Shown: positions 45,523-59,669, counted from the stretch's first letter. The stretch: 64,000 nucleotides of DNA from Leucaena leucocephala (GCA_037074615.1 CM073542.1:18244001-18308000), one strand, 5' to 3'. Numbers and translations: made by a program. Notes: generated by a model not told the origin, from the sequence alone.

Positions 45523-46900
45523 CTCTCCCTCAAGTTGGATCATAAATACTGATCATGTCCAACTTGTCTACAAAGTGTTCAAACACATCTTCTGGTAGTC
45601 CTTTAGTAAGGATGTCGACTACTTGTAACTTGGTAGGAACATATGACAGGTTGATGATCCAATCTTCAACTTTTCTCTAATAAAATGTTAGTCCACAGCA
45701 ACATGATTGGTCAAGTTATGTTGAATAGGATTTAATGCCATACTTAAAGCTACTTTGTTATCACAATAGAATTTCAATGGAGAATCAAACTGAAAATATG
45801 CTTCTTCTACCACTCTTTTCAACTATAACCCTTCCATAATACCTTGAGATAAGGCTCTTAATTCAGATTTTGCACTACTCTTGGCAACAACTCTTTGTTT
45901 CTAACTTTGCAATGTCACTAGATTACCTCATATAAAGGTGCAATAGCCAGACATAGACTTGTTATTATCCTGATCTCCTGCCAAATCTACATGCATATGT
46001 AAAAATTTCAACGTCTCTGATATTATTCTTTTTAAAGAATAATCCTTTGCTAGGTGTACCTTTAAGATACCTTAGAATATCTAGCCTAGTAAGCGAAAGA
46101 TATATGAGCTTACCAACTAGTTCTTGATATTGTCCTTTATTTGTTGCTGCCTAATTTGCCTCTTTCTTTTTTTTTCTTGAGCTACTTCTGTTTTTTTCCT
46201 TTGCTTGTTTCTTTTTAGTACAAACAGGTACTTTGCTTGGCCGACGCCTAAGCATTCATGTTTCCTTGAGAAGATCCAATATATACTTCCTTTGAAAAAT
46301 ATATATCCCTTTTTGAGACCTTGCTACTTTTGTACCTAGGAAATATTTCAGTTTTCCAAGATCTTTTATTTCAAACTGCTTATTGAGTGCCATTTTAACT
46401 CTGTCCATCTCCTTGATGGTATTCCTTGTGAGAATAATGTCATCCACATATACAATGAGGATAGTTATCAAATCACACTCTTTTAACACAAACATAGTGT
46501 GATCTAACAAGCTTTACTTATAGCCTTCAATCTTGAGTATTGTAGAGAATCTGTCAAAGGTGATTGCTTTAAGGCATAAATCAATTTTTAGTCTACATAC
46601 CTGACCATATTTCCATTTATCAAATTCGGGTGAGATGCTCATGCTGACCTCTTCCCTTAATTCACCATTAAGGAATGCATTTTTTATGTCGTTATTAGAG
46701 TGGCCAGTCAAGGTTTAAAGCAATGGAGAGTAGGACCCGATTGGTATTTAACTTAGCAACAGGGGTAAACATTGCATTATAGTCAATTCCATAAGTTTGG
46801 ATGAATCCCTTGGCAACTATCCTTGCCTTGTACTTATTTAATGAACAATCAGCATTAAATTTTGGTGTAAACACCCATTTGCATGCCATAGGTTTGGTCC
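45523..46900 (-). pseudogene. Copia element Y reverse transcriptase and RNase H
   Basis: RT pieces: MACKWVFTPKFNADCSLNKY, KARIVAKGFIQTYGIDYN, NDIKNAFLNGELREEVSM and ILIVYVDDIILTRNTIKE, with an intact YVDD at about 46440-46455. KDLGKLKYFLGTKVARSQKG follows. RNase H remains at 45540-46030 are broken. Confidence 0.88.
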
Positions 46901-48330
46901 CTTTTGGTAGTGTAGTGAACTCCTACATCTTATTCTTTTCTAATGATCTAATTTCTTCCATTACTACATTTTTCCATTCTGGACTCTCAAGAGCTTCATA
47001 TACGGTTTTAGGGACTTGAATCCGATCAAGATTAGTAAGAAAGCTATAATGCATTTCAGAGATAGTGGAGTAAGAAACATACTTCTGAATAGGATGCTTG
47101 GTACATGCTCAAGTTTTCTTTCTTAATACAATAGGAAGTTCTTTCTCTCTTGTCTTTGTTGCCTGAATATTTTTATTAGCATTCACAGGACCTTCCACCG
47201 ATGATGAGATTAGGACCTCTTGAGGTATATTAGACCTAACTACCTATTTATTTATACGTGAGTAAATATTATCAAACATTTGAGCCTAGACCTCTAGTCG
47301 TGGCCTAATATAGGATGGGTCCGTAGAGAGCAAAATGAGAGTAGATAGAGGTATGGGTTCTAGAATACACTCAAACTGAAACTCACTCTAATTCTCCCCT
47401 AAGTTGAAGAAGTGGTGAAATAAGGTTCATTTTTTACAAAGGTAACATCTCGACTGATAAAGAGATTTTTAGTAATAGGATCATAGCACCTGTATCCTTT
47501 CTGGGAATTAGAATAGCCTAAGATGACACACTTGACAGATCTGGGATTAAAGATGGTGGGTGATGTTGATGGACAAAGATAGAACAACCAAAGACTCAAA
47601 GTGGTAAAGAGTATTCAAGGTAAGTAACAGTATGGATGAGTATGGCATTCCCCCAGAAAAACTTAGAGTCTAATAGATATACAAGAGTACAGGAGAAACT
47701 TCAAGAAGTTGTTTATTTTTCTATTTGGCAATATCATTTTGTTGAGGGTTGTAAGGACAACTACTTTTATGCATAATACCATTAGTTTTAAGAAAACTCT
47801 CGAGGGATTGGTTAAAATATTTTGTCCCATTATCTATGTAAAGAACTCTTGCAATGTGGTGTTAAACTCATTTTTGACATAGTGAAAGAAACTCGATAAA
47901 AATTGAGGTAACTACTGACTTATCTTTTAGCAAGTAAACCCAGCTCATGCATGTGTAGTCATCAATGAACATAACAAAATATTTGGACTAGGTATAGTTT
48001 GGGATACGACAGGTACCCTAGACATCATTGTGAATAATAGAGAAAGGGCAGGTGGGCTTATAGATAGACAGTGTGAAACTAGGATGATAGTGTTTGGCTA
48101 ACTCACAAGTTTCACAATTGAAAATAGTAATTTTATTCAAAGATAAATAGGGAAACATGTGTTTTACATAAGAAAAATTAGGATGACCCATCATTTTATG
48201 CCATAATACAATATTATTATCATTTGTGGTTGAGGCTAAACCACTTATTTTGAAACCTAAAGCATTCATGATAAAAACATCAAGATAATAGAGCCTTTCA
48301 TATTCCTTAGCTATGCTAATCGTCATCCCT
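46901..48330 (-). pseudogene. Copia element Y integrase and linker
   Basis: The zinc region is LWHKMMGHPNFSYVKHMFP with NCETCELAKHYHPSF (48326-48018) and the first catalytic Asp region SIIHNDV (Ser-Asp changed to Asn-Asp). The C-terminal part has RSVKCVILGYSNSQKGYRCY and PITKNLFISRDVTF (47599-47399). Core between them is frameshifted. Confidence 0.85.
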
Positions 48331-49190
48331 AATGAGAGATCCTAAAAACACAATAAGATGAAAGAAATGAGCCAAGCAATTAATTTTTTTAGTTAGTTTA
48401 CTCATAGATAATATTGTGGGACATGTAAGACAGAGTCAAGATATAATTTTTCTGACTTAATTAATTTACTTCCAGTCAGAGGAAGATAGGAATCAAACAT
48501 TTTGACTTCTGAAGCCATATGGTCAGAAGCCCCTATATCAACAATCTATTTAGTAGGGACAAAGGTATGTAAGTTAGCAACATGATTACCTCGGTGAGTA
48601 ATAGTAGAAGCAGATGTAGACTGTTATTCAACATGAAGAGTTTTAAAATACTCGAACAATTGACCCATTTGTTCTTTGCTCATAGTTGAGACTGGTGGTA
48701 GAGCACTCTCTTATGATTAAGAGACTTGATTAGTATGAGGTTTACCTCTTCTTGGCTTCCAGTCAGTAGGTTTACCTAGATATCCCAGCACTTATTTTTA
48801 GTATGACGCATCCTTTTGCAATAGTAGCAAGTTACTTTTCCACAAGTAGAGCTATAATTGGTATACTGACTTACAAAAGTAGCAGAATTAGTCGAAGAAG
48901 GTGATTTAGGTACAGGCAACATTACCTTATGCCAAGATTCTTCACGTAATATCTCAGCATATACAACCCTAGGAGGTGGAAGAAACTGTGTGCTTAATAT
49001 CCGACCTCGGACATCATCAAATTCTGGGTTGAGGCTGGCAAAAAAAAATGTAACACTTGTTTATTTTCAATATTTTGTTTATTACAAGCAGTATCATGTA
49101 GAGAGTCCCACGTCTCCTCTGTCATTAGATCAAGTCTTGCCATAGAGCCACAAGCTCAAGCTAGAATTCTATAATACTTCGTGTATTTTT
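48331..49190 (-). pseudogene. Copia element Y protease and gag end
   Basis: A degraded protease lies at about 48430-48560. The zinc knuckle VTCYYCKRMRHTKNKC (CX2CX4HX4C) is at about 48790-48840. Gag pieces RLDLMTEETWDSLHDTA, NPEFDDVRGRILSTQFLP and EILREESWHKVMLP lie at 48900-49150. The N-terminal half of gag is missing. Confidence 0.8.
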
Positions 49191-50600
49191 GCCTATTTTA
49201 GCATGCTTAATGTGATCATATTGGACTGAATTATGAGAGATATTGATTGCTGTCATACCGTCAGAGTGGAACTTTATAGGACGAGTCATAGTCATCCTTA
49301 GCTCTTCAAGTACCCATTTAATCTTGATTCCCTTACAGATCCCAAGGGTTATTTCTCTGAATTATGCTCTACACTACTTCTGGCAACTACACTTTATTTC
49401 TTCCTTCGCCAAGAGACAATATTACCCCAAACAAATATAGTATATCCAGGAGTAGGCCTCCTATCATCTTAATTTTTTGCCCAGTCAGCATCTGTAAATA
49501 CTTTTACATTTCTTTAAGTAGTTGTTTTGAATAGTAGTCCTCACCCTGGTGAGTCTTTTAGGTATCTCAGTATCCTATAGACTTCATTCAGGTGATTTTG
49601 CTTAGGATCATAGGAGTGTTGGCTCACAATACCTACTGCAAATGCTATATTGGGTCGAGTATGGGATAAATATATAATTTTTCCTACCATTAGTTGATAT
49701 CTCCCTTTATCGACTTCTTTCCAAAGGTTATTTTCTTCATTTTTTTCAACCCTTATAGGTGTGTCACTTGGTCTATATCCCAGCATCACTGTTTCTTTTA
49801 AGATATATAGGATAAACTTCCTTTGAGATACACTTATCTCCTTTTTTAATCTAGCAACTTCCATACCTAGAAAATACTTCATTTCTCTAAGATTCTTAAC
49901 CTAGAATTATTCATTAATAACTCCTTTGATTTGGCTGATTTTAGCATGATCATCCCCAGTCAGAACAATGTCATCCACATATACTGCTAAGATAGTGATC
50001 TTTTTACCGCAGTGTTTGAAGAACCTTGTGTGGTCACTTTGTCATTGTCTATATAGCCTTGACTCTTTAATACTCTAGAAAAGTATTCAAACCACACTCT
50101 GAGTGACTATTTTAATCCATACAATGATTTTTTCAATATGCACGGTGTCTTTCCTTTTCTATCAAGAACCATGGAGGCAACTCTATGTATACTTCTTCCC
50201 TTAGCTCCCCATTAAGGAAAGTGTTATTTACATGCATCGATATAGTGGCTAATTATGATTAGCAGCTAAGGAAAATAAAATTCTGATAGTGTTTAACTTT
50301 GTGACAAGTACATAGGTTTCAGTGTAGTCTATACCATATATTTGAGAGAAGCCCTTTGCTATTAGCCTTGCTTTGTACTTGTCCAAACTGCCATTAGCTG
50401 TGTGCTTTGGGGTAAATACCTATTTACATCCTACTAATTTCTTACCCTTAGGAAGATCTACTATCTCCCAGGTCTCATTGTTCTCTAGAGCTTTTATTTT
50501 CTCCATGACCTCTTTCCTCTATTTTGGATTGGATAAGGGTTCTTCAATATTGTTAGGAATCTTGACATTGATCTAGGTGAGAGACAAATGCCAAATATTT
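49191..50600 (-). pseudogene. Copia element Z reverse transcriptase and RNase H
   Basis: MKYFLGMEVARLKKEISVSQ, RKFILYILKETVMLGYRPSD and VGKIIYLSHTRPNIAFAVGI are on 49882-49541. The YVDD box is intact at about 49970-49985 (VYVDDIVL). RNase H is cut near its end at 49191. Confidence 0.85.
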
Positions 50601-52440
50601 TGATGAAAATGCCTTATATGAGACAAATCTTTCAATGGGATATTTTGTGCATGACAGAGGCTGCTTTCTTTTGGTAATAGGTAAGATCAAGATTATCATC
50701 ATTCTCTATGCCTAGATCTGCATATGGTTCTAACTCTTGGCTCATGCTAGTTATCTAATGAGCTCTATCAGTCATGTGTCTTCTTGTATAGACCCAAATA
50801 TCCTTATTTGTGTATCTCCCTAAACTAGTATTCCCTTTATTTATGTTAGGTGCTTCAGTTTGGTCAAGTGGCTCATTCTGAGGGATAGGGTCATGCTCAA
50901 TAAATAGTAGAGTTTTGATTTGGCTATAAGGCAATAGTGATGGTGCTTGAGGTTCACTCTAATTCTCCCATTAGACTGAAGACGAGTAAAAAGGGACTTG
51001 TTCATGGAAGGTGACATGTAATAAGATCATAATATCTGTAGCCTTTCTAAGAGCCCAAGTAACCCAAGAAGATGCACCTGACAGCTTTGGTATCAAGCTT
51101 ATGAGGGTGGTAAAGGTGGATATATGAGGTGCAGCAAAAAACTCTGAGCATAAGGGTATTTTCTAGGAAGGAATGATTATTGAAGATGTGGAGCAATTGT
51201 AAAAGGGATTTATAAGATATGGGTTTGCTTGGAAGGCGATTAATGAGGAATATAGTAGTGAGGACAGCTTCATCCCAATGGAATTTAGGGACATTGGAGG
51301 TGAAAAGGAAGGCTCAACCAATTTCCATATATGTCTATTCTTACATTCTACAATGCCATTCTATTAGGGTGTATAGAGACAATTACTTTTGTGGATAATA
51401 CCTTGAGTAGTTAAAAAAGTGGCCATGGATTGGTTAAGGTGCTTAGTGTTATTGTCAGTATTAAGAATCTTAATTTTGGTTTTGAACTGAGTTTCAATCA
51501 TGGTATAGAAAGTCTGGAAGATGGTGCAAACTTCAATTTTATCTTTTAATAGAAATACCCAAGTAACACGGGAGTGGTCGTCAATAAAGGTGATAAACCA
51601 TTTTGATTTGGTACAGTTTGGGATACGAGAGGGTCCCCATAAATCACTATGAATAGTCATGTGTGGAAGCATGATATGGAATACTAGGAAAATAAGCACA
51701 ATGATGTTTAGCCAATTCACATGAATCACAATAAAAGTTGGTATTTTTATTAGAAATAAGTGAAGCAAACATCTGACATATATACTAAAGGTTTGGATGG
51801 CCTAACCATTTGTGCCATAAATCCAAATTACTAGGCTTAGGGAGAGACACGTTATGATAGGACGCAATAGTTTTATTTTCATTCTCTTCTAAGTAGTAGA
51901 GCCCATCAACTCTTTAGAATTGTCAATCACCATCCCCATAAGCAAGCAGGTCATGGAAAACACAGTACGTGGCAAAAAAGTTAGCATGACACCTTCACAA
52001 GCCAATTGGCTCACAGATAATAAATTACATTTTAAGTTAGGGACATGAAGAACAATATGAAGTGTAAGGGAATTAGATACTCTGACTCAAACAATGCTAG
52101 CAACATCAACATTAGAGGCATTAGCAATTTTTACAGCAAGATAAGAGGGAGCAGTAGTGTAATAGGAGAAGAGAGACCGATCATTCGTCATATGGTCACA
52201 GGTTCCAAAATCAACAATCCAAACATGGCCAAAACACCTATTTTTAATAGTAGCAAGTGTATTGAAGAAATTACCTCATTGGACAATTGTTGCTGTAAGG
52301 TGGCGACTATTTTCTAAGGTAGTTAGTCAGTCTAAAATTTTTGTAAGGCATCACCTTGGTCCTAACAGGTGTTACACATTCATTGGTGTTCATGGTGTTT
52401 CCTACATAACCACAACCTATTAGCTTCTTCATGGGAAAAA
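50601..52440 (-). pseudogene. Copia element Z integrase, protease and gag tail
   Basis: The integrase core 51768-51364 has TIHSDLWGPSRIPNCTKSKW, FITFIDDHSRVTWVFLLKDK and the second Asp in KILNTDNNTKH. Two stops follow TP, then NGIVECKNRH keeps the catalytic Glu. The protease and a damaged knuckle (about 52330-52440) follow. Confidence 0.8.
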
Positions 52441-53690
52441 GAATCCCTAGTCATCTAACTAAAAAGTGTTACTTTAACAAGCTTGAGCAAATAAGTTTTG
52501 TTGCTACGTCTCACAACAATCCAACAACACTCAAATCTCTATCGAATCACGTATGCAGTGCTAAAGTAAGATGGAGATTTACTACAGTACATACTTCTAT
52601 TACTTTAAATGCAATATTTTCACCCTCTCTATCACAGTCAAGCCACAAAACAAGCCATTGGCACTTCCTTGCTTCCTACTCCATTGTCCTTTTAATATCT
52701 ATTTTGTGCTAAATTAACATAAACAAAGAAAATATGTTCAGTAAATTACTCTCCACAAACAACATGAATAGAAAATATATTTTCTTAGGAGGGATTAACA
52801 TGAGAACTACAAAAAATACCCACCAAAAGGAAAATTATGTCGATCACTATGACAATCCCCACAAAGTCTTGTTGAAAACTTAAACATCTTAATGCAGCCT
52901 GATAGACGTAATTACATGATGTAATCATTTCAAAACTAAATAATACTAAAACAAGCATTAACATGTAGAAATGGAAAAAAAGTAAAAACAATTTTAAAGT
53001 CTAATATTGAACAGTTAGCAATATTGTGAAGATTGTTGGAACATTAAGGCACAATTTATTTAACATGAAAAAACCAAAATGTGATCATTAAATCATATGA
53101 ATGTTTCATGATAGGATGTGATTTTCATTTATCCAATCAATTGTTTAGAAGTAATTATATGCATGATACTACAAAGATATGTATAATCTATAAATTCATC
53201 CCCTATACATTCACTTATTTATTGATCCATTCTTTTTAATTTCTTAGAATTTATTTGCAATTTGATTTCTTCCATGGAACCTAACTGCAATTCTCCCAAA
53301 ACTCTATTACTAAGCTAATAAACTCATTCTTCAGCTGCCAAAAGCGACCTTACCTCCTCCATTGTTTATATGCTAACCACACCTATTGTATTCTCTCCTT
53401 CTTAAGCCTAACCAACTATACCTCCCTTCACCAACACCTTTCCATCTTAGTTCATTCTCCCATTCGCCTGTACTACTCTGATCTCCACCATCATTGATGG
53501 CCTCTCTTCTTCTACATCGCAATCTTTATTCCTTCTACTGTTTGCTCTATCTCATCCTAACTCCACCATCGATGGTAACTTCTCTTTCTCAAAATCTTCT
53601 GTTCCCTCACTCTTCTTCAACCCCAAATACCATTCATCTATTTTTCCTCAGCCTTTCTCTTATTCATATCTCTATCCCTATTTTTATTTT
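52441..53690. other. No recognisable gene
   Basis: AT-rich. It may include the 5' LTR and leader of copia element W (for example near 53034, TGTTGGAACATTAAGG), but no primer-binding site was found to prove it. Confidence 0.3.
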
Positions 53691-53699
53691 TTGGCTCTA

Positions 53700-53837
53700 C
53701 CACTCCTCTATATCTAATCACTTCTCCCACCTCGTTGTCCATGGTTATCAAACTACTTCTCAACTCACTAAATCAAGTAAGCTCTATAAAGCTAGATGGA
53801 GTTAACTATTTAACTTGGGAACAATGATACTCCCCAT
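53700..53837 (+). pseudogene. Copia element W gag, first part
   Basis: SIKLDGVNYLTWEQ and, in the next frame, ILPI are readable just before the solo LTR. Across the insertion the reading continues with IKGHKLEGYLLGTKA, the usual copia gag N-terminal order. Confidence 0.7.
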
Positions 53838-56800
53838 TATCGTATCCTTATTTTTAACTTCAATTATACTTAGCTGGAAGACATTTGAACCAATTACATA
53901 GCCTAATGCCTTAGAACCATGCATTTTTAAAAGATTGCTTCTCGGGTACTATTCATGGTTACTGTTCATTTTGATAATCCAAAACATGTACCTTACTTTA
54001 AAAATTCATAATTAATTCTAGAAAAATTAAAATAGGATGGTTCTAATTTGTAATGAAAGTTATTGCATTTAAATTTGAAGAAAAACTGTAAAACTGAGGT
54101 TCTATTGTCCAAATGAAATCATTTTATTCGTTGAAAAATACTGTTTATTTGATAAAATCTGGAAGCTCCAGTTTCTTTGTATTAACTTCAAAAATCCATT
54201 TCTCTTTTGTTACTTGTCCAAATAAACCGTATTACCTATGGATGTAAATTTCCAGATGTGTTATTTATGTTCATAAAATTTCATAGGAAAACTCGTTCAT
54301 TTACCATATGAAATTAACATCGGAAAGTTACTGCCTCCAGTTGCTCACTTTATCTGAATTTTAGATTTTAACTCCAACTTAGAAAAATCATAATAAATTG
54401 AATACTTAACCAATTAAGGTGTTCTTGGTGTTTATTTAAAGTTCTACATCTTAGATATTATCATATCAAATTTCAAGTTCAAACGTGTTGGTTAAAGCAT
54501 CATAAACATCACCATAAAGCCACGGCCTCATAATACAACTACATGATCATACATTATGGATCCCATCATAACCTTCCATAGTGTCAAGTAACCAATATAA
54601 CTTATAATACAAGTTAAACTATCTATGTTTACCCTTTTTCCTTGAGATGTTCTAGCACCTATGACATGGTTATGCATATGGAAAGAATGAGATTTCATAG
54701 AAATCCTAATAGCAAGTCATACAAACTATAATATCATGCATGATTAATTGGATGCTTAACATGTTATCATGAGATGAGATCTACTTCATAATGGTACATA
54801 AGCAAACTCTAACATGCATATTGTCATGACATAAGTTCCAAGGAGTTGCAATCATTCATACTTTATCATCAACATGATGACACAATCTCATGCTCAACCA
54901 AACATCATGACTAACAAGCAAGCATACAAACATGAAATTATAGTTAGGTATTCTTGCTATCTATTTAGTTATCCTTGACAAATTCATCTTGAGATGATTT
55001 CCTTCCCTCAAAAATTTCAAAACCTAGCCATTACAAAGTAACATCAAGTTACAACTTAACTTAAAAACAATTCCAAGACTAGGTTTTCATTAACTTCCAT
55101 TCTTTTTCTATTTTATGTTTCCTACTTCCATCTTTCTAAAATAAATTCTCATGGTTCATTTTCACATAATTTTTCATGAAGAATCCAAATATGAAACCAG
55201 AATTTCCAAAATCAAAACACATCATGAGCTGCTGTAGAGAACCGAAGTGAACCCTTGATTTTCCAAAAATTCACATTTTGATTCCAATGCTTCCAATATA
55301 TGAACCCACATAATTTTCTATTCTAAACTCATTGGAAGAATCAAAACCATGAAATTCCAATATATGAACAGTATTTTGTACAGTAGCAGCCAAAAACACA
55401 AAACTCTAACCACATGCATACTTGAATTTCCAAGCTTATACCACTTGATTCTAGCTTGTTTAAGCTTATCTAAACTATCCATAACATAAAACTCATATTC
55501 TTATCAAATGTGTACAGCACTTCTAGCAGCACCTACAAGGAAAATAAGTTACAAAAGCCCCTTAAAACCAAGAGCTAACTTGCTAGATTAAAGTCCAAGA
55601 ACAAGGAAACTAGTTATTTTGCTTGTTGCTCCAAGTTGTGTGCTTCTTTCTTGCTTCAATTGAAATTTGGCCAGAGGTTCCCTAAGGTACCATGCATGCC
55701 AAGTACAACCTGGTTTGGGGGGTATTTATAGAAAATCTTGGGTGAAAATGAATGGCCAAGATTAGTTTAGTTACTATTTGATTAATAGTCCATATTCATT
55801 CTTGAACCAAGCTTTCCCTAGAAGCCTTAAGTTGATGCCATGCATGACATAATTTAGGGCCATGTTTGGCTAGAAAAAGGTAAATATACTGATAGGAAAA
55901 ATTTTAGTCCAATCCAGTACCGATCGGAGCAATTTCACAAAAACTAGACTCTTTTATGTTCCTAATTTTTATAATATTCTAGAATATGTATTCTATCATG
56001 GAAACCAGTGTCTAGGTTTCTCATACCATTAAAATTGTTAGAATGAGTATTTATCTGCCAACCATACCTTGAAAAATGACCAAAATACCCTTGTTGCTCT
56101 TTCTTGCACTATATTAACCCTAAGGGCATAATTGTCATTTCACACCTCTTTATACTGTATTAGGGTATATAATGGTTCTAACTAATCATCTTTATACTAT
56201 CTTGGAAAGTTTTACCTATCTAGAATGACCAAAATACCTCCATCCATCACTGGTACAATCTGACCACCTAGGGGCATTTTTGTAATTTCACACTTTTCCT
56301 GATTTGCTCTGGACTCTAGCCCACTTAACTATCTAAACACCTTATTGGGCCTATTGGAATGCCATTTGGGCCTTTGTGTTGGTCCATTACCTTTATGGTA
56401 TAAATTCCAAGAAATCTCTTCTGACCCTATTTATCGGGTATTTTATTCCACTGTAAAATTCTGTAAGAATTCTATAGGATTCCTTTTCTGATCAATTTGA
56501 TAAATTCTTATATTAAATATAGAAATTTATTATAAAGTTTCATCTAATTTTGAGATCTGAAATATACTACAATAATTCTTCATGACTTCAGGAATTTATA
56601 TCAATTAATCGGGACCTCAAATCAAAATTCTGTGTTGCGTTAAACTGACCAAAATAATTTTGTCTATCTACTGGTAAAATTTAGGACTAATATGATTCTA
56701 GATATTTTTTAACCTTTTTCAGTTCAACTTTCTCATAATTACACTTAAGTCCCTAAACTTTTGGTTAATTGCATTTAGGTCCCTACACTTTTAGTTAATT

Positions 56801-57003
56801 GCATTTAAATCCCTCCTTTTTTTGTCTCTACTTTTACTTTTGGCCTCTAACCTTTTCTAATTTTTATTTAGGTACCTGAACTTTCCTTAGTTAATAATCC
56901 CTCTTTTTCCTTCCTCAATCTGATACAGTTTATTCTAAGAATCTCATGTCCATTACATATAAACTGTACGTATACATTAGATAAGAAAATTGGGGATATG
57001 ACA
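53838..57003 (-). mobile_element. Long solo LTR, about 3.2 kb, family L
   Basis: Second member of the family at 32563-35605, same orientation. The sense strand starts TGTCATATCCCCAATTTTC and ends GGATACGATA. The flanking 5-mers are CCCAT (53833-53837) and CCTAT (57004-57008), one mismatch apart. Removing the insert restores the gag frame of element W. It also ends in TA instead of CA, like the other copy. Confidence 0.75.
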
Positions 57004-57740
57004 CCTATCATTAAAGGTCATAAACTAGAAGGTTATCTACTAGGAACCAAAGCTATACCCCTGAGTTTATTATTGACTCATTTGAAAAAGTCCTCCTAAT
57101 ACAGCATATGAAGATTATCAAGCCACTGATCAAATTCTCTTGGGTTGGCTCTACAGTATGATTATTGTAGAGATATCATCTCAACTCACTCAGTGCAAAT
57201 TAGCCACTGCTTTGAGAAAAATAGCCAAAGAGCTCATTGGTTCAAAGTCTAAAACCATATTTACTCTTCTCAAAGGAGAACTTCAAAGGACTCAAAATGG
57301 AGGAATATCTCAATAAGATGAAGACAGTTGTAGATATCTTGGCTCTTATTGCAAGCCCAATTTCTCCATCTGACCTTCATACTTAAATTCTTGCTTTCTT
57401 GGACACTAAGTATACCCCTCTAGTTGTCCATTTTTTCAACAAAGATGATTTAAATTGGATTAATTTTCAGATGTCATTGTTCACATTTGATGCTCATCTT
57501 GAACAACTTCACTCAGCCTCTCGACATAATATCTCATCTGCATTTTCTAATCTTACTTTGAGGTTGAATATGCATGATAATATAAACACTTGGTGTGGCC
57601 AAAATGGTCGGTCATCTCGTAGAAGAGGCAAGGGAGGTCATTTTGGTAGCAGTTCTAATAAGAATCAGTCTAAAGAACAATGTCAGTTGTTCAAAAAGTT
57701 TAGGCATAATTATGCTCACTATTATCATTGTATCACTATT
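57004..57740 (+). pseudogene. Copia element W gag, second part
   Basis: IKGHKLEGYLLGTKA at the start, then MEEYLNKMKTVVDILALIAS and, on 57399-57794, LAFLDTKYTPLVVHF-like sequence, FDAHLEQLHSASRHNIS and GRSSRRRGKGGHFGSS. The knuckle is degraded to CQLFKKFRHNYAHYYHC. Stops precede and follow. Confidence 0.75.
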
Positions 57741-59660
57741 ATGCTCACTACTGATCTCCTGTTGCTTAGAAAGCTTTTGAGAAACTCCAGCTAGCCTTAA
57801 TTTTTTCACTTGTTTTAAAACTCCCTGACTTTAATTATGTATTCGTTGTTGAGTGTGATGCCTCTATGGAGGGCGTTGGTGCTATCCTTTTGTAACAAGA
57901 CAACCCCATTGCTTTCTATACCAAATTATTTTCATTTTTTAATAGTACCAGTCAGTATATGATCGTGAGTTATTGGCCTTAGTGCTAGCTTTGCAAAATT
58001 GGTGCCATTATCTATAAGGATGACATTTCACAGTTAGAACTTATCATAATAGCCTCAACCACCTCCTTGATCAATGAGTGATCACTAATAACTAGCAACG
58101 TCTCATTATCAAGATCCTTCCATTTAACTTCACCATTATCTATAAAGCTGGGAAGGAAAATTAGGGGCTGGTGCATTCTCCCGATGGCCACATCATGCTA
58201 ATTTTCTTCATATAGTAGTACCATTACCTTTGGACTTCTTGGAATTAGAGGAAGCTTTATTGAAAGATCCATTTACAGGCCCAATCATTAATGCATTGAG
58301 AGAAGAATGCTATTCCAAACCAGGTTACACTATGGGTAAGCAAAGGCTTTACTATCAAGAGCGATGGGTAATTCCACGAAGCTCTCTACTCCAGCCTAAA
58401 TTACTTGAAGAAGCTCATATCACCCCTTCTGGTGGCCATGGAAGGTTCTTAAAGACCCTAAAGTATCTCACAGGTACTGTTTACTGGTGTCAAATTAAAT
58501 ATGATATAAAAATATTGATTTAGTAATATTTTATCTACCAGAAGAATAAGTATGAGACCTTATCTCCTGCTGGGTTGTTACAACCTATACGGCTCTTGAG
58601 CAAATTTGGGAAGATATTTCTATTGACTTTATTGCCTAGCTGCCCAGATCTAGAAATTTTGATACTATTATTTTGGTAGTAGATAGATTGAGTAAATAGT
58701 TTAATTTCATTCCACTATGTCATCCCTCTACTGCCAAGTATATGGGTGCTCGATTATGTGAATAAATCATTCGGCTACATGGCATGCCTCATTCTATAAT
58801 TTCATATAAGGACTCACTCTTTTTTAGTGCTTTTTGGTAGAAGTTGTTTAAGTTAAGCTAGACTCATTTGAGGATGAGTACATATTATCATCCCTAAACC
58901 TATGGACAAACTAAAATTTGTAACCGTTGTTGGGAAGCATACTTGAAATGCTTTACACATGAGCAACCACACAATTGGAGCAAGTTCTTATGTTGGGCAG
59001 AGTATTCATTCAATACTAGTTTCCACATGTCAACAACACCTCCCCTTTCATGGTGGTTTATGGTAGATACCCTCATCCCCTTCATCCTTTCATTAAGGGT
59101 GAGACTAATGTGGAAGAACTTGATGATTAGCTATAAACCAGAGATTACATGCTGCATTACTCCAAGATAATCTTAAAAAGGCATAAGACAGGATGAAGTC
59201 TTATGCAAATCAACACTGGCGTGTGCTTAATTTTGAAGTTATTGATGTTGTTTATCTTTAAATCCAACCATTCTGACAGCATTCTCTTGCTCATAAGAAG
59301 TACTCCAAACTTTCCCCATGATTCTTTGACCCTTACAAGGTTATCAGGAAAGTGGGGCATGTTGCTTATGAGTTGGAACTCCCTCCATCAACAAGAATTC
59401 ACCTGATCTTCTATGTATCATTACTGCGTCTAGCTCTAAACAAACCCCTGCCGTACTCCCAGTTGAATTACCTATTTCTGTTGACTTTGAACTTCTCCTA
59501 GAACCAGAGAAAGTGTTATCATTTTGGTGGAAAGGGCCACACTTAGAGCTATTAGTGCAATGGAGGACCAGACCTATAGAAGAAGCAAGTTGAGAAGATT
59601 ATGACCTTCTACAACTGCAATTTCCAGATTTTTAACTTGAGGACACGTTGGCCTTCCAAG
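57741..59660 (+). pseudogene. Gypsy RNase H and integrase remnant
   Basis: KAFEKLQLALIFSLVLKLPD, then FVVECDASMEGVGAILL (RNase H start) and IIYKAGKE are read from 57755 to 58160. Integrase then follows: LPLDFLELEEALLKDPFTGP, GYTMGKQRLYYQERWVIP, LLEEAHITPSGGHGRFLKTL (the zinc-binding His are visible) up to 58523. The core and C-terminal part to about 59640 are full of stops; SYANQHWRVLNFEVIDVVYL and YKVIRKVGHVAYELELP are readable. Confidence 0.85.
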
Positions 59661-59669
59661 GGGGAGTAT

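Larger units (their letters stand above)
45290..49190 (-). mobile_element. Copia element Y, 5' end missing
   Basis: The 3' LTR (about 45290-45522), RNase H, RT, integrase, protease and part of gag are in order on the minus strand. Sense GAGGGAGAG next to the LTR is the polypurine tract. It ends at about 49190 within gag, where the RNase H of another copia element (Z) begins. Confidence 0.85.
49191..52440 (-). mobile_element. Copia element Z, both ends missing
   Basis: Minus-strand remnant with RNase H (from about 49191), RT (49541-50600), integrase (51000-51900), protease region (52100-52230) and a gag tail to about 52440. No LTRs found. It lies head to tail with element Y, joined at the Y gag. 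Confidence 0.8.

Noticed and set aside
53494..53805. 103-codon hydrophobic open frame
   Set aside because: It overlaps the copia gag start in a different frame, and its composition reflects CT-rich DNA. No signal of a real membrane protein gene.
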